A stretch of DNA of 62,604 bases from an uncultured Gammaproteobacteria bacterium (GCA_937139475.1 CAKZQF010000070.1:1-62604), one strand, 5' to 3'; counted from the first letter of the stretch, positions 44,762 to 56,045 are shown. Program-made: numbers and translations. Notes: a model not told the origin generated them from the sequence alone.

Positions 44762-46353
44762 TCTTTACTTGGGGTCAATACCGTTGGTTTACTATCGAGT
44801 AGTGTTTCTGGGTAATCCAAGTTGTAATGTAGGCCAATACTTTCTTTACGCTGCATTGCGCAATCGATGATCAGTTCAGCAACTTGCACCAAATTTCTTA
44901 ATTCAAGTAGGTTATTAGAAACTTTAAAGTGTTTGTAATACTCTTTTATCTCACATTGCAACATTTCAACACGACGCTTGGCCCGTGCTAATCGTTTATC
45001 CGTACGCACAATACCAACATAATCCCACATGAATAACCTTAGCTCATGCCAATTATGCTGAATTACTACCTCTTCGTCTGAATCCGTAACTTGTGATTCA
45101 TCCCATGGCGCGATAGAAACATCAGGGTAAGCTTGATCAAGGTGAATTTTTATATCATCAGCTGCACTTTTGGCAAAAACAAGGCATTCGAGTAACGAAT
45201 TGCTAGCCATACGGTTAGCGCCGTGTAGGCCGGTGTAGGCCACTTCCCCAATAGCATAAAGGCCTTTAATATTGGTTGCTCCCTGCTTATCGGTAAATAC
45301 ACCACCGCAGGTATAGTGAGCCGCAGGAACAACAGGCATTGCTTCTTTGGTAATATCAATCCCTAAGGATAAACAGTGCTCATAGATAGTAGGGAAATGG
45401 GAAGTAATGAAGTCATTATTCTTATGGCTAATGTCAAGATATAAGCAATCCACTCCTAATCTTTTCATCTCATAATCAATTGCCCGGGCAACCACATCTC
45501 TTGGTGCCAATTCGCCACGGCTGTCAAAGTCATCCATAAAGCGTGTGCCGTCTGGGCGTTTTAAAATAGCGCCTTCACCACGTAGTGCTTCAGACAGTAA
45601 AAAGTTATTTGATTGCGGATGATATAGGCTTGTTGGGTGAAATTGATTAAATTCTAGATTTGCTACGCTACAGCCAGCACGCCAAGCCATTGCAATACCG
45701 TCGCCGCTAGCGACATCTGGATTACTGGTATATTGATAAACTTTACTGGCGCCACCTGTTGCCAGCGCAACATTATTTGCACAAATGGTTTCAACGCGTT
45801 CCTGTTCGCGGTTCCACACATACGCACCTATGACTCGTTCATTATCTTCACAGGTCACTAAGTCGATCGCATTGTAGCGTTCTAAAATAGTGATATTTGG
45901 GTGTTTTAACACTTGCGCCTGCAGTGTCGTCTGAACTTCCTTACCCGTTGCGTCGGCAGCATGAAGTATACGACGATGACTATGACCGCCTTCTTGGGTT
46001 AGGTGATAGCGTTGTTCTCCCTTTGGGGATAACTCTTGATCAAAATCGGCACCGCAGTCGATCAGCCACTCAAGGGAAGATTTAGCCTTTTCTGCCGTCA
46101 TCTCGACAACACTACGATCACACAGGTTCGCACCGGCGATTAAGGTGTCATTGACGTGGGATTCGATACTGTCTTTTTTGTCAAAAACGGCCGCAATTCC
46201 ACCTTGTGCATAGAATGTTGAGCCGTCATTTAGCTTGGCTTTGCTAAGTACTGTAACCTTAGAAAACTTTGCCACTTGCAAGGCCAATGTTAGGCCAGCG
46301 GCGCCGCTGCCAATAATTAAAATATCACAAGAGTGTTCGATAGCGTTTGTCAT
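44758..46353 (-). CDS. nadB: L-aspartate oxidase NadB
   Basis: NadB oxidises aspartate to iminoaspartate with FAD, the first step of NAD synthesis. The 531 residues start with [20 protein letters not shown] (FAD fold), then [37 protein letters not shown] and [22 protein letters not shown], as in NadB and fumarate reductase relatives, with active-site arginine in HTLEGG-like regions. Divergence from rpoE is conserved in gammaproteobacteria. Confidence 0.95.
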   Translation of the reverse strand: MTNAIEHSCDILIIGSGAAGLTLALQVAKFSKVTVLSKAKLNDGSTFYAQGGIAAVFDKKDSIESHVNDTLIAGANLCDRSVVEMTAEKAKSSLEWLIDCGADFDQELSPKGEQRYHLTQEGGHSHRRILHAADATGKEVQTTLQAQVLKHPNITILERYNAIDLVTCEDNERVIGAYVWNREQERVETICANNVALATGGASKVYQYTSNPDVASGDGIAMAWRAGCSVANLEFNQFHPTSLYHPQSNNFLLSEALRGEGAILKRPDGTRFMDDFDSRGELAPRDVVARAIDYEMKRLGVDCLYLDISHKNNDFITSHFPTIYEHCLSLGIDITKEAMPVVPAAHYTCGGVFTDKQGATNIKGLYAIGEVAYTGLHGANRMASNSLLECLVFAKSAADDIKIHLDQAYPDVSIAPWDESQVTDSDEEVVIQHNWHELRLFMWDYVGIVRTDKRLARAKRRVEMLQCEIKEYYKHFKVSNNLLELRNLVQVAELIIDCAMQRKESIGLHYNLDYPETLLDSKPTVLTPSKD

Positions 46354-46482
46354 GTTTACAGTTGCTAGAGAGTCAGTTTCTCGATTTTAGCTAAAAATAG
46401 CCTAATAGCCTAGAAAAAAGTCGTTGAAAGTAGTGCTATTTTAAGTCTAAGCAAATAAAATGGAAAAACTATTATAAGAAAT

Positions 46483-46510
46483 GAACTTTATCAAAAGACC
46501 GCAGTCTATG
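46483..46510 (+). promoter_or_regulatory. Sigma-E-type promoter of rpoE
   Basis: GAACTT (46483-46488) and TCTATG (46505-46510) are spaced by 16 bases, matching the sigma-E consensus of GAACTT and TCTGA. The rpoE start is 71 bp downstream. This implies autoregulation. Confidence 0.72.
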
Positions 46511-46580
46511 ATTATGCGCTTAGGTAAAGCAATCGGTTTCGTAATCGATGTAAAAAGATGAAGTTGGAGACGATGCTTGA

Positions 46581-47159
46581 ATGAGCGAGCAAAAGACAGA
46601 TCAACAATTGGTTGAATTGGTTCAACAAGGCAATAAAGCCGCCTTTGATTTATTGGTGCGTAAGTATCAAAGCAAAGTGCTTAGCTTAGTTAGTCGTTTT
46701 GTTAAAAACCAAGGTGACGTGCCGGATGTTGCCCAAGAAGCTTTTATAAAGGCTTATCGCGCATTGCCAAATTTTCGTGGTGATAGCGCGTTTTATACTT
46801 GGTTATATCGTATTGCTGTTAATACAGCAAAGAACCATTTGGCAGCACAGAAACGTAGACCATCGAGCAGTGATCTTGATATTGAAGAAAGCGAGTTCTT
46901 TGACGACGCTGATCAATTAAGGGAGAGCGCATCTCCAGAACGCTTACTGTTGACTAGTGAGTTGAGAGATGTAGTAATAACAACGTTAGAAGCTTTACCT
47001 GAAGATTTACGTACCGCGATTTCGCTACGGGAATTGGATGGCTTAAGTTATGAAGATATCGCTAATGTAATGGAATGTCCTGTTGGGACTGTTCGTTCGC
47101 GTATTTTTAGGGCACGTGAAGCTTTAGATAAGCAGATCGAACCACTAATGCAACGATAG
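46581..47159 (+). CDS. rpoE: Envelope-stress sigma factor RpoE
   Basis: RpoE (sigma-E) directs transcription of envelope-stress genes. The 192 residues comprise region 2 (FDLLVRKYQSKVLSLVSRFV then DVAQEAFIKAYRALPNFRGD) and region 4 (LPEDLRTAISLRELDGLSYE then IANVMECPVGTVRSRIFRAR). The start is an ATG. rseA, rseB and rseC follow closely in the conserved order. Confidence 0.97.
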   Translation: MSEQKTDQQLVELVQQGNKAAFDLLVRKYQSKVLSLVSRFVKNQGDVPDVAQEAFIKAYRALPNFRGDSAFYTWLYRIAVNTAKNHLAAQKRRPSSSDLDIEESEFFDDADQLRESASPERLLLTSELRDVVITTLEALPEDLRTAISLRELDGLSYEDIANVMECPVGTVRSRIFRAREALDKQIEPLMQR

Positions 47160-47172
47160 AAGGTATTTTATA

Positions 47173-47760
47173 GTGGCAAATAATAAAGAAACATTGTCCT
47201 CATTTATTGATGGTGAGGAATTATCTAGCGATGCATTATTTAAAGCGCTAGACGAAGCGCCTGAATTGGCGCAGACATTTGAGCGTTACCACACCATTGG
47301 TGATGCAATGCGCGATGAAGTATCCCCCGCATTTGACCTTAATTTTGCAGACAGCGTTGCAGCAGCAATTGATGCCGAACCTACGATTATTGCACCAAAA
47401 CAGACTGCTGATAAGAAAGTTAAGTCTGTTAAGCCTAAGGCCGCAGAGGTTATTCCATTCTTTGGTAAATTAGGGCAGTACGGTATTGCCGCTTCTGTTG
47501 CTGCTGCGATGGTTATCGGTGTTCAGCAGTTAGACAATTCGCCATCTGAAACGCAACAACACTTTCCTGTATTGCAGACTATTCCGACGGGTGGTTATGC
47601 ATCTCCTGTTAGTTTTCAAGCCGCGCCACAAAATGGTTTAAGCAAAGAGTTAAAGCAACAGCAACGTATTGAACAACAACGTCGTATGAACGCTTATATT
47701 AAAGACCATTTATTACAACAACGTTTGAAATCACAAAGCGAAGTTGAACAGCCTGAGTAG
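47173..47760 (+). CDS. rseA: Anti-sigma-E factor RseA
   Basis: RseA is an inner-membrane protein that holds RpoE until DegS and RseP cut it. The 195 residues have a cytosolic anti-sigma domain (ETLSSFIDGEELSSDALFKA) and one membrane helix at about 100-117 (GQYGIAASVAAAMVIGVQQL). The periplasmic tail is rich in glutamine and arginine. The start is GTG, with GAAGG about ten bases upstream. Confidence 0.92.
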   Translation: MANNKETLSSFIDGEELSSDALFKALDEAPELAQTFERYHTIGDAMRDEVSPAFDLNFADSVAAAIDAEPTIIAPKQTADKKVKSVKPKAAEVIPFFGKLGQYGIAASVAAAMVIGVQQLDNSPSETQQHFPVLQTIPTGGYASPVSFQAAPQNGLSKELKQQQRIEQQRRMNAYIKDHLLQQRLKSQSEVEQPE

Positions 47761-47769
47761 GGGACTCAT

Positions 47770-48705
47770 TTGCAAACGCATCACTTGATTTTAGGTGTTT
47801 TTTCACTGTTGGCTTCATTATCTAGCTATGCTGAAAAAACACCAATGCAATGGCTCAAAGGTATGGAGCAAGCTCATCAGCAGTTAAATTTCAAGCTGCC
47901 GCTGATTCATCTTGAGCGTGACCATGTCCAAACCTATGCTTTTGAGCATGGTCAGGTTGACGGAGAGGAAATTGTTTATATTGCCTCATTAAGTGGTCCC
48001 GTTCGTCATAGTTATCGCATAGACGACCTTGTTACCTACGTTGAACCAGAAACCAAACCCTACAGTATTAATGCAAAAAAAATAGTTGGCCCATCACCAA
48101 TGAAATTTGTGGGGAAGCTTGAGCAAATTAAGCGAAACTACTCAATTACCGCGTTAGGTAAAGGGCGAATAGCTGGGCGAATATGCCAATTGATTCGTTT
48201 GAAGTCTAAAGATACCCACCGTTTTAATTACATTTTATGGCTCGATCAGCAAAGCTCTGTGGTATTACGTTACGATTTATTTGATCTAGAAAATAACTTA
48301 CTCGAGCAAGTCCAAGCCGTTGGTCTAAACATTAGTGAACAGCCGAGTGAAAACTTGATTAAGTTAAAAAATGCCAGAAGGATTGATGCAAGTGCTACTA
48401 CCCCAAGTGGCGAACAACGCTGGCGCTTATCCTGGACACCGCCGGGCTATACTCAACAGAGCCGTGATAATCATCGCTTGATGATCACCGCTCAAAATGT
48501 GGACTACATGCTATTAAGTGATGGCTTGTCAGATGTATCAATTTATGTGGCCAAAGCGGGCGAGTTACCCTTGCCGGAAAAAGCATTAACTAAGAACGGT
48601 ATTTCAATGGCTAACCACCGCCAAGGGAATGTCGATGTGACGGTCGTAGGCCGTATTCCCTACGACACCGCATTGCAAATATCCCGTTCGGTAAAAGCAA
48701 ACTAA
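47770..48705 (+). CDS. rseB: Sigma-E regulator RseB
   Basis: RseB binds the periplasmic part of RseA and protects it from DegS; it responds to lipopolysaccharide and stress. The 311 residues begin with a signal peptide (ending SSYA) and show the MucB/RseB two-domain layout, with GQVDGEEIVYIASLSGPVRH in the N-terminal lipid-binding domain. The only plausible start is TTG, preceded by AGGGGA. It lies 9 bp after rseA and 9 bp before rseC. Confidence 0.92.
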   Translation: MQTHHLILGVFSLLASLSSYAEKTPMQWLKGMEQAHQQLNFKLPLIHLERDHVQTYAFEHGQVDGEEIVYIASLSGPVRHSYRIDDLVTYVEPETKPYSINAKKIVGPSPMKFVGKLEQIKRNYSITALGKGRIAGRICQLIRLKSKDTHRFNYILWLDQQSSVVLRYDLFDLENNLLEQVQAVGLNISEQPSENLIKLKNARRIDASATTPSGEQRWRLSWTPPGYTQQSRDNHRLMITAQNVDYMLLSDGLSDVSIYVAKAGELPLPEKALTKNGISMANHRQGNVDVTVVGRIPYDTALQISRSVKAN

Positions 48706-48714
48706 GGTAACAAA

Positions 48715-49158
48715 GTGATAAAGCAACAAGCGCGTGTGACTCAAATTTTCGACCAAGAGGTTGAGCTTGAATGCGCGCTTAATTCTACCTGTAGTGGCTG
48801 TTCAAATGAACCTAGTTGTGGTGTTGGCACCGTAGCAAAGGCGTTTAGTGGAAAAACGCAACTTATTCGTATTAAAACGACATTAATCCTTAATCCCGGC
48901 CAGTGGGTGACCATTGGCACTGCCGAAAGCAGTTTGCTAACGCAGGCATTTATTACTTATCTTTTCCCTCTATTTGGTTTGTTAGCCGCCGGGTTATTTG
49001 GTCAGTGGCTTTTTGTCGATAGTTTAGCGCTTCCGGATTTTAGTGCCTTATTGTGTTCACTTGCTGGTGGATATCTTAGTTTTCGTTTGGCAAGGAAAGT
49101 GATAAACCGGCTTGGTGATAGCGAACCAAATATTCAGATTATTGCAGTTGATTATTAG
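48715..49158 (+). CDS. rseC: Sigma-E modulator RseC
   Basis: RseC is a membrane protein linked to sigma-E and to redox processes. The 147 residues have an N-terminal cysteine cluster (CALNSTCSGCSNEPSCGVG, four in a row of spacing) followed by two membrane helices (about residues 78-101 and 105-122). The start is GTG with TAAGG upstream. It closes the rpoE operon. Confidence 0.93.
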   Translation: MIKQQARVTQIFDQEVELECALNSTCSGCSNEPSCGVGTVAKAFSGKTQLIRIKTTLILNPGQWVTIGTAESSLLTQAFITYLFPLFGLLAAGLFGQWLFVDSLALPDFSALLCSLAGGYLSFRLARKVINRLGDSEPNIQIIAVDY

Positions 49159-49234
49159 CGACGGGGTTTTGTCGTGATTAATTCACTTTATATCGCATTT
49201 TTGAATGTTCTTTTTGTGCTAAGACCGATTAACT

Positions 49235-49263
49235 TTGGCAGAGAGGCTTATTTACGGTAGAAT
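49235..49263 (+). promoter_or_regulatory. Sigma-70 promoter upstream of lepA
   Basis: TTGGCA (49235-49240) and TAGAAT (49258-49263) are spaced by exactly 17 bases, about 100 bp before lepA. It probably drives lepA-lepB-rnc-era-recO-pdxJ. Confidence 0.65.
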
Positions 49264-49364
49264 TGCGGCAATTTTGTGTTCGTACCGAAAACTTTTGGGA
49301 TAGCTAATTATTGGCGTCCATAAATAGTTTGGGTCTCTAAATTTTTAAGTTGGCTATTCTTTAA

Positions 49365-51161
49365 ATGAAACATATACGTAATTTTTCTATTATTGCTCAT
49401 ATTGACCACGGTAAATCGACGTTATCAGACCGTTTAATTCAATTTTGTGGTGGTTTATCTGACCGTGAAATGGAAGCCCAAGTTCTTGATTCAATGGATA
49501 TTGAACGTGAACGCGGTATCACTATCAAATCTCAAAGTGTTACGCTTGACTATAAAGCAAAAGATGGCGAGACCTACCAGTTAAACTTCATCGACACACC
49601 AGGACACGTTGATTTCACCTATGAAGTTTCTCGCTCGCTAGCAGCTTGTGAAGGTGCTTTGCTCGTGGTTGATGCTGCACAAGGCGTGGAAGCACAAACC
49701 TTAGCAAACTGTTACACCGCCATTGAAATGGATCTGGAAGTAGTGCCAGTACTGAATAAAATCGATCTGCCTTCAGCGGATCCTGATTCAGCCTCAGAAG
49801 AGATCGAAGATCTGGTCGGCATTGACGCAGTTGAGGCGGTACGTTGTAGTGCTAAAACTGGTCTTGGTATTGAAGATGTTTTAGAAGATATTGTTAAGAA
49901 AGTCCCAGCACCAGTAGGTGAAATGGAACACGACACACCACTTGAAGCGCTAATTATTGATTCGTGGTTTGATAATTACCAAGGCGTTGTTAGTTTAGTA
50001 CGAATCAAAAATGGCCAAGTTAAAGTTGGCGATAAAATGAAAGTTATGTCTACTGGTGATATTCATATCATCGATAAAGTAGGTATTTTTACGCCTAAGC
50101 AAACTGAGACCGGGCTCCTAAAAGCGGGTGAGGTAGGTTATATCATTGCCGGAATCAAAGAGATTCACGGTGCTCCTGTAGGTGATACATTGACGCTATC
50201 ACGCAACTCAGCGAAAGAGCCATTACCTGGGTTTAAACGAGTGACTCCGCAGGTATACGCTGGTTTATTCCCAATAAGCTCTGATGACTATGAAAACTTC
50301 CGTGACGCGCTAAACAAACTAAGCCTCAATGATGCATCGCTTCAATTTGAACCTGAAACATCAAGCGCTTTAGGCTTTGGCTTCCGTATCGGTTTCCTTG
50401 GCATGTTACACATGGAGATTATTCAAGAGCGTTTAGAACGTGAATACAATCTTGATTTGATCACAACAGCACCGACGGTAAACTATGAAGTGCTGACAAC
50501 AGCTGGTGAAACACTAAAGGTTGATAACCCGTCTGATTTGCCTCCGGTACAAAATATCAATGAAATTCGCGAACCGATGGTAGAAGCTAATATTCTTGTG
50601 CCGCAAGAATACTTAGGGTCTGTTATCACGCTATGTATAGAAAAACGTGGTACTCAGACTAATCTTGTTTATCACGGCAAACAAGTCGCAGTAACGTATG
50701 AGTTACCGATGGCTGAGGTGGTATTAGACTTTTTCGACCGTTTAAAATCAACTTCTCGTGGTTATGCCTCATTAGATTATAACTTTAAGCGTTTCCAAGT
50801 GTCTGACATGGTACGTGTGGATATGTTAGTTAATGGTGAGCGGGTTGATGCTCTAGCGATGATCACACACCGTGAAAGTGCCCAACGACGTGGTCGTGCC
50901 GTGGTTGAGAAGATGAAAGAGCTTATCCCACGTCAAATGTTTGATATCGCGGTACAATCGGCAATCGGCGGGCAAATTATAGCGCGTACAAATATCAAGG
51001 CGCTACGTAAAGATGTTACGGCAAAATGTTACGGTGGTGATGTCAGTCGTAAGAAGAAATTACTACAAAAACAAAAAGCTGGTAAGAAGCGCATGAAGTC
51101 AGTTGGTAATGTTGAACTGCCTCAAGAAGCATTCTTAGCGGTGCTAAAAGTTGGAGAATAA
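49365..51161 (+). CDS. lepA: Elongation factor 4 (LepA)
   Basis: LepA is a ribosomal GTPase that promotes back-translocation or assembly under stress. The 598 residues carry G1 ([14 protein letters not shown]), G3 (DTPGHVD), G4 (NKIDLP) and the EF-G-like domains, with the lepA-specific C-terminus ending in [20 protein letters not shown]. No good Shine-Dalgarno lies before the ATG at 49365. lepB follows by 4 bp. Confidence 0.97.
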   Translation: MKHIRNFSIIAHIDHGKSTLSDRLIQFCGGLSDREMEAQVLDSMDIERERGITIKSQSVTLDYKAKDGETYQLNFIDTPGHVDFTYEVSRSLAACEGALLVVDAAQGVEAQTLANCYTAIEMDLEVVPVLNKIDLPSADPDSASEEIEDLVGIDAVEAVRCSAKTGLGIEDVLEDIVKKVPAPVGEMEHDTPLEALIIDSWFDNYQGVVSLVRIKNGQVKVGDKMKVMSTGDIHIIDKVGIFTPKQTETGLLKAGEVGYIIAGIKEIHGAPVGDTLTLSRNSAKEPLPGFKRVTPQVYAGLFPISSDDYENFRDALNKLSLNDASLQFEPETSSALGFGFRIGFLGMLHMEIIQERLEREYNLDLITTAPTVNYEVLTTAGETLKVDNPSDLPPVQNINEIREPMVEANILVPQEYLGSVITLCIEKRGTQTNLVYHGKQVAVTYELPMAEVVLDFFDRLKSTSRGYASLDYNFKRFQVSDMVRVDMLVNGERVDALAMITHRESAQRRGRAVVEKMKELIPRQMFDIAVQSAIGGQIIARTNIKALRKDVTAKCYGGDVSRKKKLLQKQKAGKKRMKSVGNVELPQEAFLAVLKVGE

Positions 51162-51165
51162 TTGA

Positions 51166-52086
51166 ATGGCTAGTCACTTTGAACTGTTGCTTGTATTAGC
51201 TACGCTGTTTACTGGCGTTGTTTGGGCAATCGACCATTTTTTCTATTTGCCAAAACGCGAAGTAGCGGTTGAGGCTTTGCCTGAGCAGATAGAAGAGAAA
51301 GTGAAAGATGCGGTTCGTCGCGAGTCTGTTTTAGTTGAAAACTGCCGCGGCATATTCCCTGTTCTTACTTTCGTTTTGGTGCTGCGCTCATTTTTATATG
51401 AGCCTTTTCAGATCCCATCGGGTTCAATGATGCCTACACTGTTAGTAGGTGATTTTATCCTGGTTGAGAAGTACGCTTATGGCGTTAAGCTACCAATAAC
51501 GCGCGATAAAGTGATTGAAACAGGCAAACCGCAACGTGGTGATTCGGTGGTGTTTAAGTATCCTCCACAGCCTAATGTCGACTATATAAAGCGCGTCATT
51601 GGCTTACCAGGAGATACGGTACTTTATCGCAACAAGAAACTTTATATTAAGCCAGCATGTGTTGACCAAAATGGTGTGGAAAACGCTGATTGTAAACAAT
51701 TTAAGCCAGTTGACATGGATATCGTTTCGCAAGGTGACTTTATTCAAGATTCTTATCCGTTAACTGAAGCGCACGAAAACTTAATGGGCATTGAGCACAG
51801 CATTTTGTTTAACCCAGCCTTTGCCGGCCGACCTGAATACTTTAATCAAACAGGTAAGCGCCAGGGGGAATGGCTAGTACCACAAGGTGAATACTTTGTG
51901 ATGGGTGATAATCGAGATAATAGTTTAGATAGTCGTTTCTGGGGCTTTGTTCCAGAACAAAACATGGTAGGTAAAGCAGTTTTTATTTGGACGAGTTTTG
52001 AATTTGAACGTCCTCTGGATAGCTGGATCCCTTCATGGATACCGTCGGGCATCAGAACCGAACGTATTGGAAAAATTGGACAATAA
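51166..52086 (+). CDS. lepB: Signal peptidase I LepB
   Basis: LepB cleaves signal peptides at the outer face of the inner membrane. The 306 residues have two N-terminal membrane helices (about 3-21 and 62-80), the catalytic serine in [18 protein letters not shown], and the catalytic lysine in [13 protein letters not shown]. The E. coli protein is 324. [14 protein letters not shown] is the conserved box E. The rnc start follows the stop by 5 bp. Confidence 0.96.
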   Translation: MASHFELLLVLATLFTGVVWAIDHFFYLPKREVAVEALPEQIEEKVKDAVRRESVLVENCRGIFPVLTFVLVLRSFLYEPFQIPSGSMMPTLLVGDFILVEKYAYGVKLPITRDKVIETGKPQRGDSVVFKYPPQPNVDYIKRVIGLPGDTVLYRNKKLYIKPACVDQNGVENADCKQFKPVDMDIVSQGDFIQDSYPLTEAHENLMGIEHSILFNPAFAGRPEYFNQTGKRQGEWLVPQGEYFVMGDNRDNSLDSRFWGFVPEQNMVGKAVFIWTSFEFERPLDSWIPSWIPSGIRTERIGKIGQ

Positions 52087-52091
52087 TAATA

Positions 52092-52778
52092 ATGAGAGAT
52101 ATCCCGTACGATAAACTGGAACGCAAAATTGATTATCAATTTGCCGAACAGGATTACCTAGTACAAGCGTTAACCCATCGAAGTATGGGGGGAGCACACA
52201 ATGAACGCCTTGAGTTTCTTGGTGATTCATTGCTTGGTATGTTTATAGCTGAAGCGCTATATACGCAGTTTCCAAAAGTATCAGAAGGTGACCTTAGCCG
52301 AATGCGCGCTACGTTGGTACGTGGCCAAACATTAGCTGAAATTGCACGAGACTTTGATTTGGGCGACTATTTACGCCTTGGTCCTGGCGAACTGAAAAGC
52401 GGTGGTTTTCGCCGTGAGTCGATATTGGCCGATGCCGTTGAAGCGATTATTGCTGCTGTCTTTCTTGATAGTGACATGGCACGCTGTAAAAAACTGGTAC
52501 TGGCATGGTATAAAGCGCGATTGAATAAAATTCAGCCCGGTGTCAGTCAAAAAGACCCTAAAACTCAATTACAGGAATGGCTACAAGGGCGCCGCTTACC
52601 GTTGCCTACCTATGAAGTCATTGAGGTGACGGGACAGGCCCATAATCAACGTTTTACAATGTCTTGTAGCGTCGATGGTGTTGAAGAAAAAGCGATAGGT
52701 GTTGGCACCTCTCGTCGTAAAGCAGAACAAGATGCAGCGCAAAAGGCGCTAGAGGCAATACATGCAACAACAAAATGA
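52092..52778 (+). CDS. rnc: Ribonuclease III
   Basis: RNase III cuts double-stranded RNA and processes rRNA. The ATG at 52092 ([17 protein letters not shown]) gives 228 residues, near the E. coli 226; the frame extends upstream but into lepB. The catalytic signature is [20 protein letters not shown], with a second acidic cluster in [15 protein letters not shown], and a double-stranded RNA-binding domain covers about 155-225. It overlaps era by 17 bases. Confidence 0.96.
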   Translation: MRDIPYDKLERKIDYQFAEQDYLVQALTHRSMGGAHNERLEFLGDSLLGMFIAEALYTQFPKVSEGDLSRMRATLVRGQTLAEIARDFDLGDYLRLGPGELKSGGFRRESILADAVEAIIAAVFLDSDMARCKKLVLAWYKARLNKIQPGVSQKDPKTQLQEWLQGRRLPLPTYEVIEVTGQAHNQRFTMSCSVDGVEEKAIGVGTSRRKAEQDAAQKALEAIHATTK

Positions 52779-53676
52779 TGATCAGATGCGCTGTGGGTTC
52801 GTCGCTATTGTGGGACGACCAAATGTTGGCAAATCAACCCTACTAAACAAAATCTTAGGGCAAAAGATCAGTATTACCTCACGTAAGCCTCAAACAACTC
52901 GTCACCGTGTGATGGGGATTGATACTGATGGTGACTACCAAACCATCTATGTCGATACGCCTGGACTTCACAGTGAAGAAAAACGTGCAATTAACCGCTT
53001 GATGAATCGTGCGGCAGCAACGTCTATTGGTAACGTAGAGATGGTGTTTTTCCTGCTTGAAGGTACTCAATGGACTGGGGACGATGAAATGATCCTCAAC
53101 AAGTTGCGTAAAAGTTGCCAGGATACACCCGTTATCTGTGTTGTTAATAAGGAAGACAACGTCCAGATCCGCTCTGAGTTATTGCCTCATCTGCAATGGC
53201 TTGGTGAGCAATATGATTTTGAGCAAATTATGCCAATTTCAGCCAAGCATGGTGATGGTGTTGATAAGCTTATTTCGTTGGCAAAAGGTGCATTACCGCT
53301 TGGTCAGCATCATTTCCCGGAAGATTATATTACCGATCGCTCGCAGCGTTTTATGGCCTCGGAAATCATCCGTGAAAAGCTTATGCGCTTTACCGGTGAC
53401 GAAATACCTTATTCAGTAACGGTAGAGATTGAAGCCTTTACCATGCAGTCAAATGGCGTGTTTAATGTCAGTGCGCTTATCCTCGTTGAGCGCGAAGGGC
53501 AAAAACGCATGATTATCGGTAAGAAAGGCGAAAAACTTAAACAAATTGGCCGCGAATCACGCAAAGATATGGAAGAAATGTTTGATAACAAAGTCTTCTT
53601 AGAATTGTGGGTTAAAGTGAAATCAGGCTGGGCTGACGACGAGCGCGCGCTAAATAGCCTTGGCTACGGCGACTAA
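52762..53676 (+). CDS. era: GTPase Era
   Basis: Era binds 16S rRNA near its 3' end and assists 30S maturation. The 304 residues hold G1 ([16 protein letters not shown]), G2 (PQTTRHRV), G3 (DTPGLH) and G4 (NKED), followed by a KH domain (about 205-290). The ATG lies inside rnc, so translation is coupled. The last codons overlap an upstream part of the recO frame, but the proposed recO start lies beyond. Confidence 0.97.
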   Translation: MQQQNDDQMRCGFVAIVGRPNVGKSTLLNKILGQKISITSRKPQTTRHRVMGIDTDGDYQTIYVDTPGLHSEEKRAINRLMNRAAATSIGNVEMVFFLLEGTQWTGDDEMILNKLRKSCQDTPVICVVNKEDNVQIRSELLPHLQWLGEQYDFEQIMPISAKHGDGVDKLISLAKGALPLGQHHFPEDYITDRSQRFMASEIIREKLMRFTGDEIPYSVTVEIEAFTMQSNGVFNVSALILVEREGQKRMIIGKKGEKLKQIGRESRKDMEEMFDNKVFLELWVKVKSGWADDERALNSLGYGD

Positions 53677-53689
53677 CTCAGTAATCAAT

Positions 53690-54403
53690 ATGGGCAGCGA
53701 AACAAACCACACCACGCTTTGCGCTGCCTATTTACTCCATTCCCGCCCCTTTAGTGAAACCAGTCTTATTGTTGAGCTTTTTACTGAAAGTCATGGTCGT
53801 ATTGCGGCAGTGGCTAAAGGGATCAAGCGAAAGAACAATGTAAATAAAAGCATATTACAACCATTTCGTCCCTTGTTGGTTAGCTGGAAAGGCAGCGGTG
53901 ACCTTAAAACCTTAATCCGTATTGACTCGCCAACGCTAGCGCTGCCGTTGAGCCGTGATTTTCTCTACAGTGGCCTTTATCTTAATGAACTTAGCTTACG
54001 TTTATTAGAAAAAGAGGCCTGCCACCCTCAAATATACAGTGCCTACCACGCCACATTAATTGCTCTTTCTAAGCAAAATGATTTGGAGGTGAGCCTTCGT
54101 GAGTTTGAGATTTCCTTGTTAGAAGCTTTAGGACACGGTGCGTCGTTTACCCATGACGTTGATGGCGGAGAATTTGAACCAAGCTGGCGGTATGACTATT
54201 TACCTGAGCAGGGGTTTATTGCGCGAGTTGACGGACAATTTTTAGGTCAGGTGTTAATTAATATTGCAAAGCGCGATTATTGTGACAAGATAACCAAAAA
54301 TCAAGCAAAGCAATATACGCGTTTGGCTCTGGCCCCCTTGCTTGGCAATAAACCATTACATAGCCGAGAGTTATTTACTCGGCGTAAAATAATTAAAGAT
54401 TAG
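53690..54403 (+). CDS. recO: DNA repair protein RecO
   Basis: RecO helps load RecA on single-stranded DNA. The 237-residue protein starts MGSETNHTTLCAAYLLHSRP in my choice; an in-frame TTG at 53660 inside era would add ten residues and is less likely. An OB fold (YLLHSRPFSETSLIVELFTE) precedes a helical domain. E. coli RecO has 242 residues and the same place after era. It is followed by pdxJ after 14 bp. Confidence 0.93.
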   Translation: MGSETNHTTLCAAYLLHSRPFSETSLIVELFTESHGRIAAVAKGIKRKNNVNKSILQPFRPLLVSWKGSGDLKTLIRIDSPTLALPLSRDFLYSGLYLNELSLRLLEKEACHPQIYSAYHATLIALSKQNDLEVSLREFEISLLEALGHGASFTHDVDGGEFEPSWRYDYLPEQGFIARVDGQFLGQVLINIAKRDYCDKITKNQAKQYTRLALAPLLGNKPLHSRELFTRRKIIKD

Positions 54404-54417
54404 AATAGGAACTCTTC

Positions 54418-55158
54418 ATGAATCCAATTTACCTCGGGGTTAACATCGACCACATCGCGACACTGCGTCAAGCGCGCGGTACCAATTATCCAGATCCTGT
54501 TCATGCTGCGGCTATCGCTGAATTAGCTGGTGCCGATGGCATTACTATTCACCTGCGCGAAGATCGTCGTCATATTCAAGACCGCGATGTTTACACCCTA
54601 GCGAAAACACTACAAACGCGAATGAACTTGGAAATGGCTGTCACTGAGGAAATGCTAGCAATTGCATGTGAAGTTAAGCCCGAGTATGTGTGTTTAGTGC
54701 CTGAAAAACGTGAGGAGTTGACCACCGAAGGGGGCTTAGATGTTGCCGGTCAGCTAGACACTATGTTGGAAGCCATTGCTCAGTTAAAAGGCGCTGGTAT
54801 CAAGGTCTCATTATTTATTGACGCAGATAAGGAGCAAATTGATGCTGCTGTGACTGTTGGTGCTCCTTATATCGAGTTGCATACTGGCTGTTACGCTGAC
54901 GCTAAAAATTCAATTGAACAACAAGCTGAATTAGAGCGCATTACCAAGATGGCGAAATATGCCCACAGTCGTGGCTTAGTCGTTAATGCGGGTCATGGTT
55001 TGCATTACCACAATGTGGAGCCTATTGCGGCTATCCCTGAAATCTATGAATTGAATATTGGTCATTCAATCATCGCCAGAGCTTCAATTATCGGCTTAGA
55101 GCAAGCTGTTCGAGATATTCGAGCAAAAATGGTTCAAGCAAGGGCGATGCACGGTTAA
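54418..55158 (+). CDS. pdxJ: Pyridoxine 5'-phosphate synthase PdxJ
   Basis: PdxJ condenses 1-deoxyxylulose phosphate and 3-amino-2-oxopropyl phosphate into pyridoxine phosphate. The 246 residues begin [23 protein letters not shown], then [18 protein letters not shown], and [10 protein letters not shown] near the end, the active-site loops of this barrel enzyme. AATAGGAACTC before the ATG is a clear ribosome site. It closes the lepA-to-pdxJ run and converges with the DUF3530 gene two bases away. Confidence 0.97.
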   Translation: MNPIYLGVNIDHIATLRQARGTNYPDPVHAAAIAELAGADGITIHLREDRRHIQDRDVYTLAKTLQTRMNLEMAVTEEMLAIACEVKPEYVCLVPEKREELTTEGGLDVAGQLDTMLEAIAQLKGAGIKVSLFIDADKEQIDAAVTVGAPYIELHTGCYADAKNSIEQQAELERITKMAKYAHSRGLVVNAGHGLHYHNVEPIAAIPEIYELNIGHSIIARASIIGLEQAVRDIRAKMVQARAMHG

Positions 55159-55160
55159 TT

Positions 55161-55964
55161 TTATTTTAGCCCGATACTGGTGAGCCAACCATAAATAGAT
55201 TTTGTTGCTGGCGCATAGTTTTTTCGGGCTAAATACCTTATCTGTCTATAGCTTTTATGCTGCTGTCTTTTTGCAAGCCCGTCGCGTAATTGCAAATGAG
55301 CTGTCGATTCACTGCGGTTGGTTTGATTAATATCCAGTATCGGGAGTGCCAGAGCGGTGAGTTGTTGTGATAGCTGTTGCTGATCGTCTGGGTAGCGTAA
55401 TTTTAATTCCTCGCTAGCTTGCGTGTATGCTGGCTGTGCATTTAACAGTATCACTGCATTGACAGGCTGTAGATGCTGTTGCACCTGAGCTTCGATTAGG
55501 TATGCCATCTGACGACCTTGAGCAATAAGCACGCTATAGCGATTATTTTTCTTTCCCCATGCTATGGCACTGTTAACACGCTCAATTAATGCCTTTGCAT
55601 AAGCAGACTGTTCTTCACTGGCCGCTTCATTAAGCAAGCTTTGTGGCGGCGGCTCAATCGACAGTGTTGCCCAACCGACATGGTTAAGGCTATGCCGTAA
55701 CGGTTTTATATAGTCTGGATTGATCGGGCTCATCGCTATATCGGGTAATAATATGGCGATTCCTCGCCGCGTTTTAGACAAATGCTCCCGTTGCAGTGAC
55801 ATAAACTTGCCGCTCGTGGCATCTAACCATATCACTTCATCTTGTGGTAAGGCCGAAGCTGGCATTTTGTGTAAAGTACTCGCTGTTTCGTCTTGTGCTA
55901 AGGCTGTAATGGACGTAAGGCATACGAAGCATAGCGTGAATAGCCTGTAAGAAAGTTTGTTCAA
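55161..55964 (-). CDS. DUF3530 secreted alpha/beta-hydrolase-like protein
   Basis: The product resembles the DUF3530 family, which looks like an alpha/beta hydrolase, but I see no certain catalytic triad; IAILLPD and YSVLIAQGRQMAYLIEAQV correspond to the nucleophile region without a canonical G-x-S-x-G. I favour the TTG at 55964 (MNKLSYRLFTLCFVCLTSITALA), since AAGGAG and AAAGG lie before it and it opens a clean signal peptide; ATGs at 55988 and 56009 are in frame. About 267 residues. Periplasmic location is inferred, function unknown. Confidence 0.72.
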   Translation of the reverse strand: MNKLSYRLFTLCFVCLTSITALAQDETASTLHKMPASALPQDEVIWLDATSGKFMSLQREHLSKTRRGIAILLPDIAMSPINPDYIKPLRHSLNHVGWATLSIEPPPQSLLNEAASEEQSAYAKALIERVNSAIAWGKKNNRYSVLIAQGRQMAYLIEAQVQQHLQPVNAVILLNAQPAYTQASEELKLRYPDDQQQLSQQLTALALPILDINQTNRSESTAHLQLRDGLAKRQQHKSYRQIRYLARKNYAPATKSIYGWLTSIGLK

Positions 55965-56045
55965 AGTACCTTTGCTCCTTAATCTCATCGCGACAGCATT
56001 GTGCGTCATATTATTTGTTAAATAAGGCAAGTAATATACCAATTG

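Noticed and set aside
56030..56045. Another MITE end (ATACCAATT) after rluA
   Set aside because: The match stops after nine bases with no CCCACTCAG block or second end, so it is too short to call.
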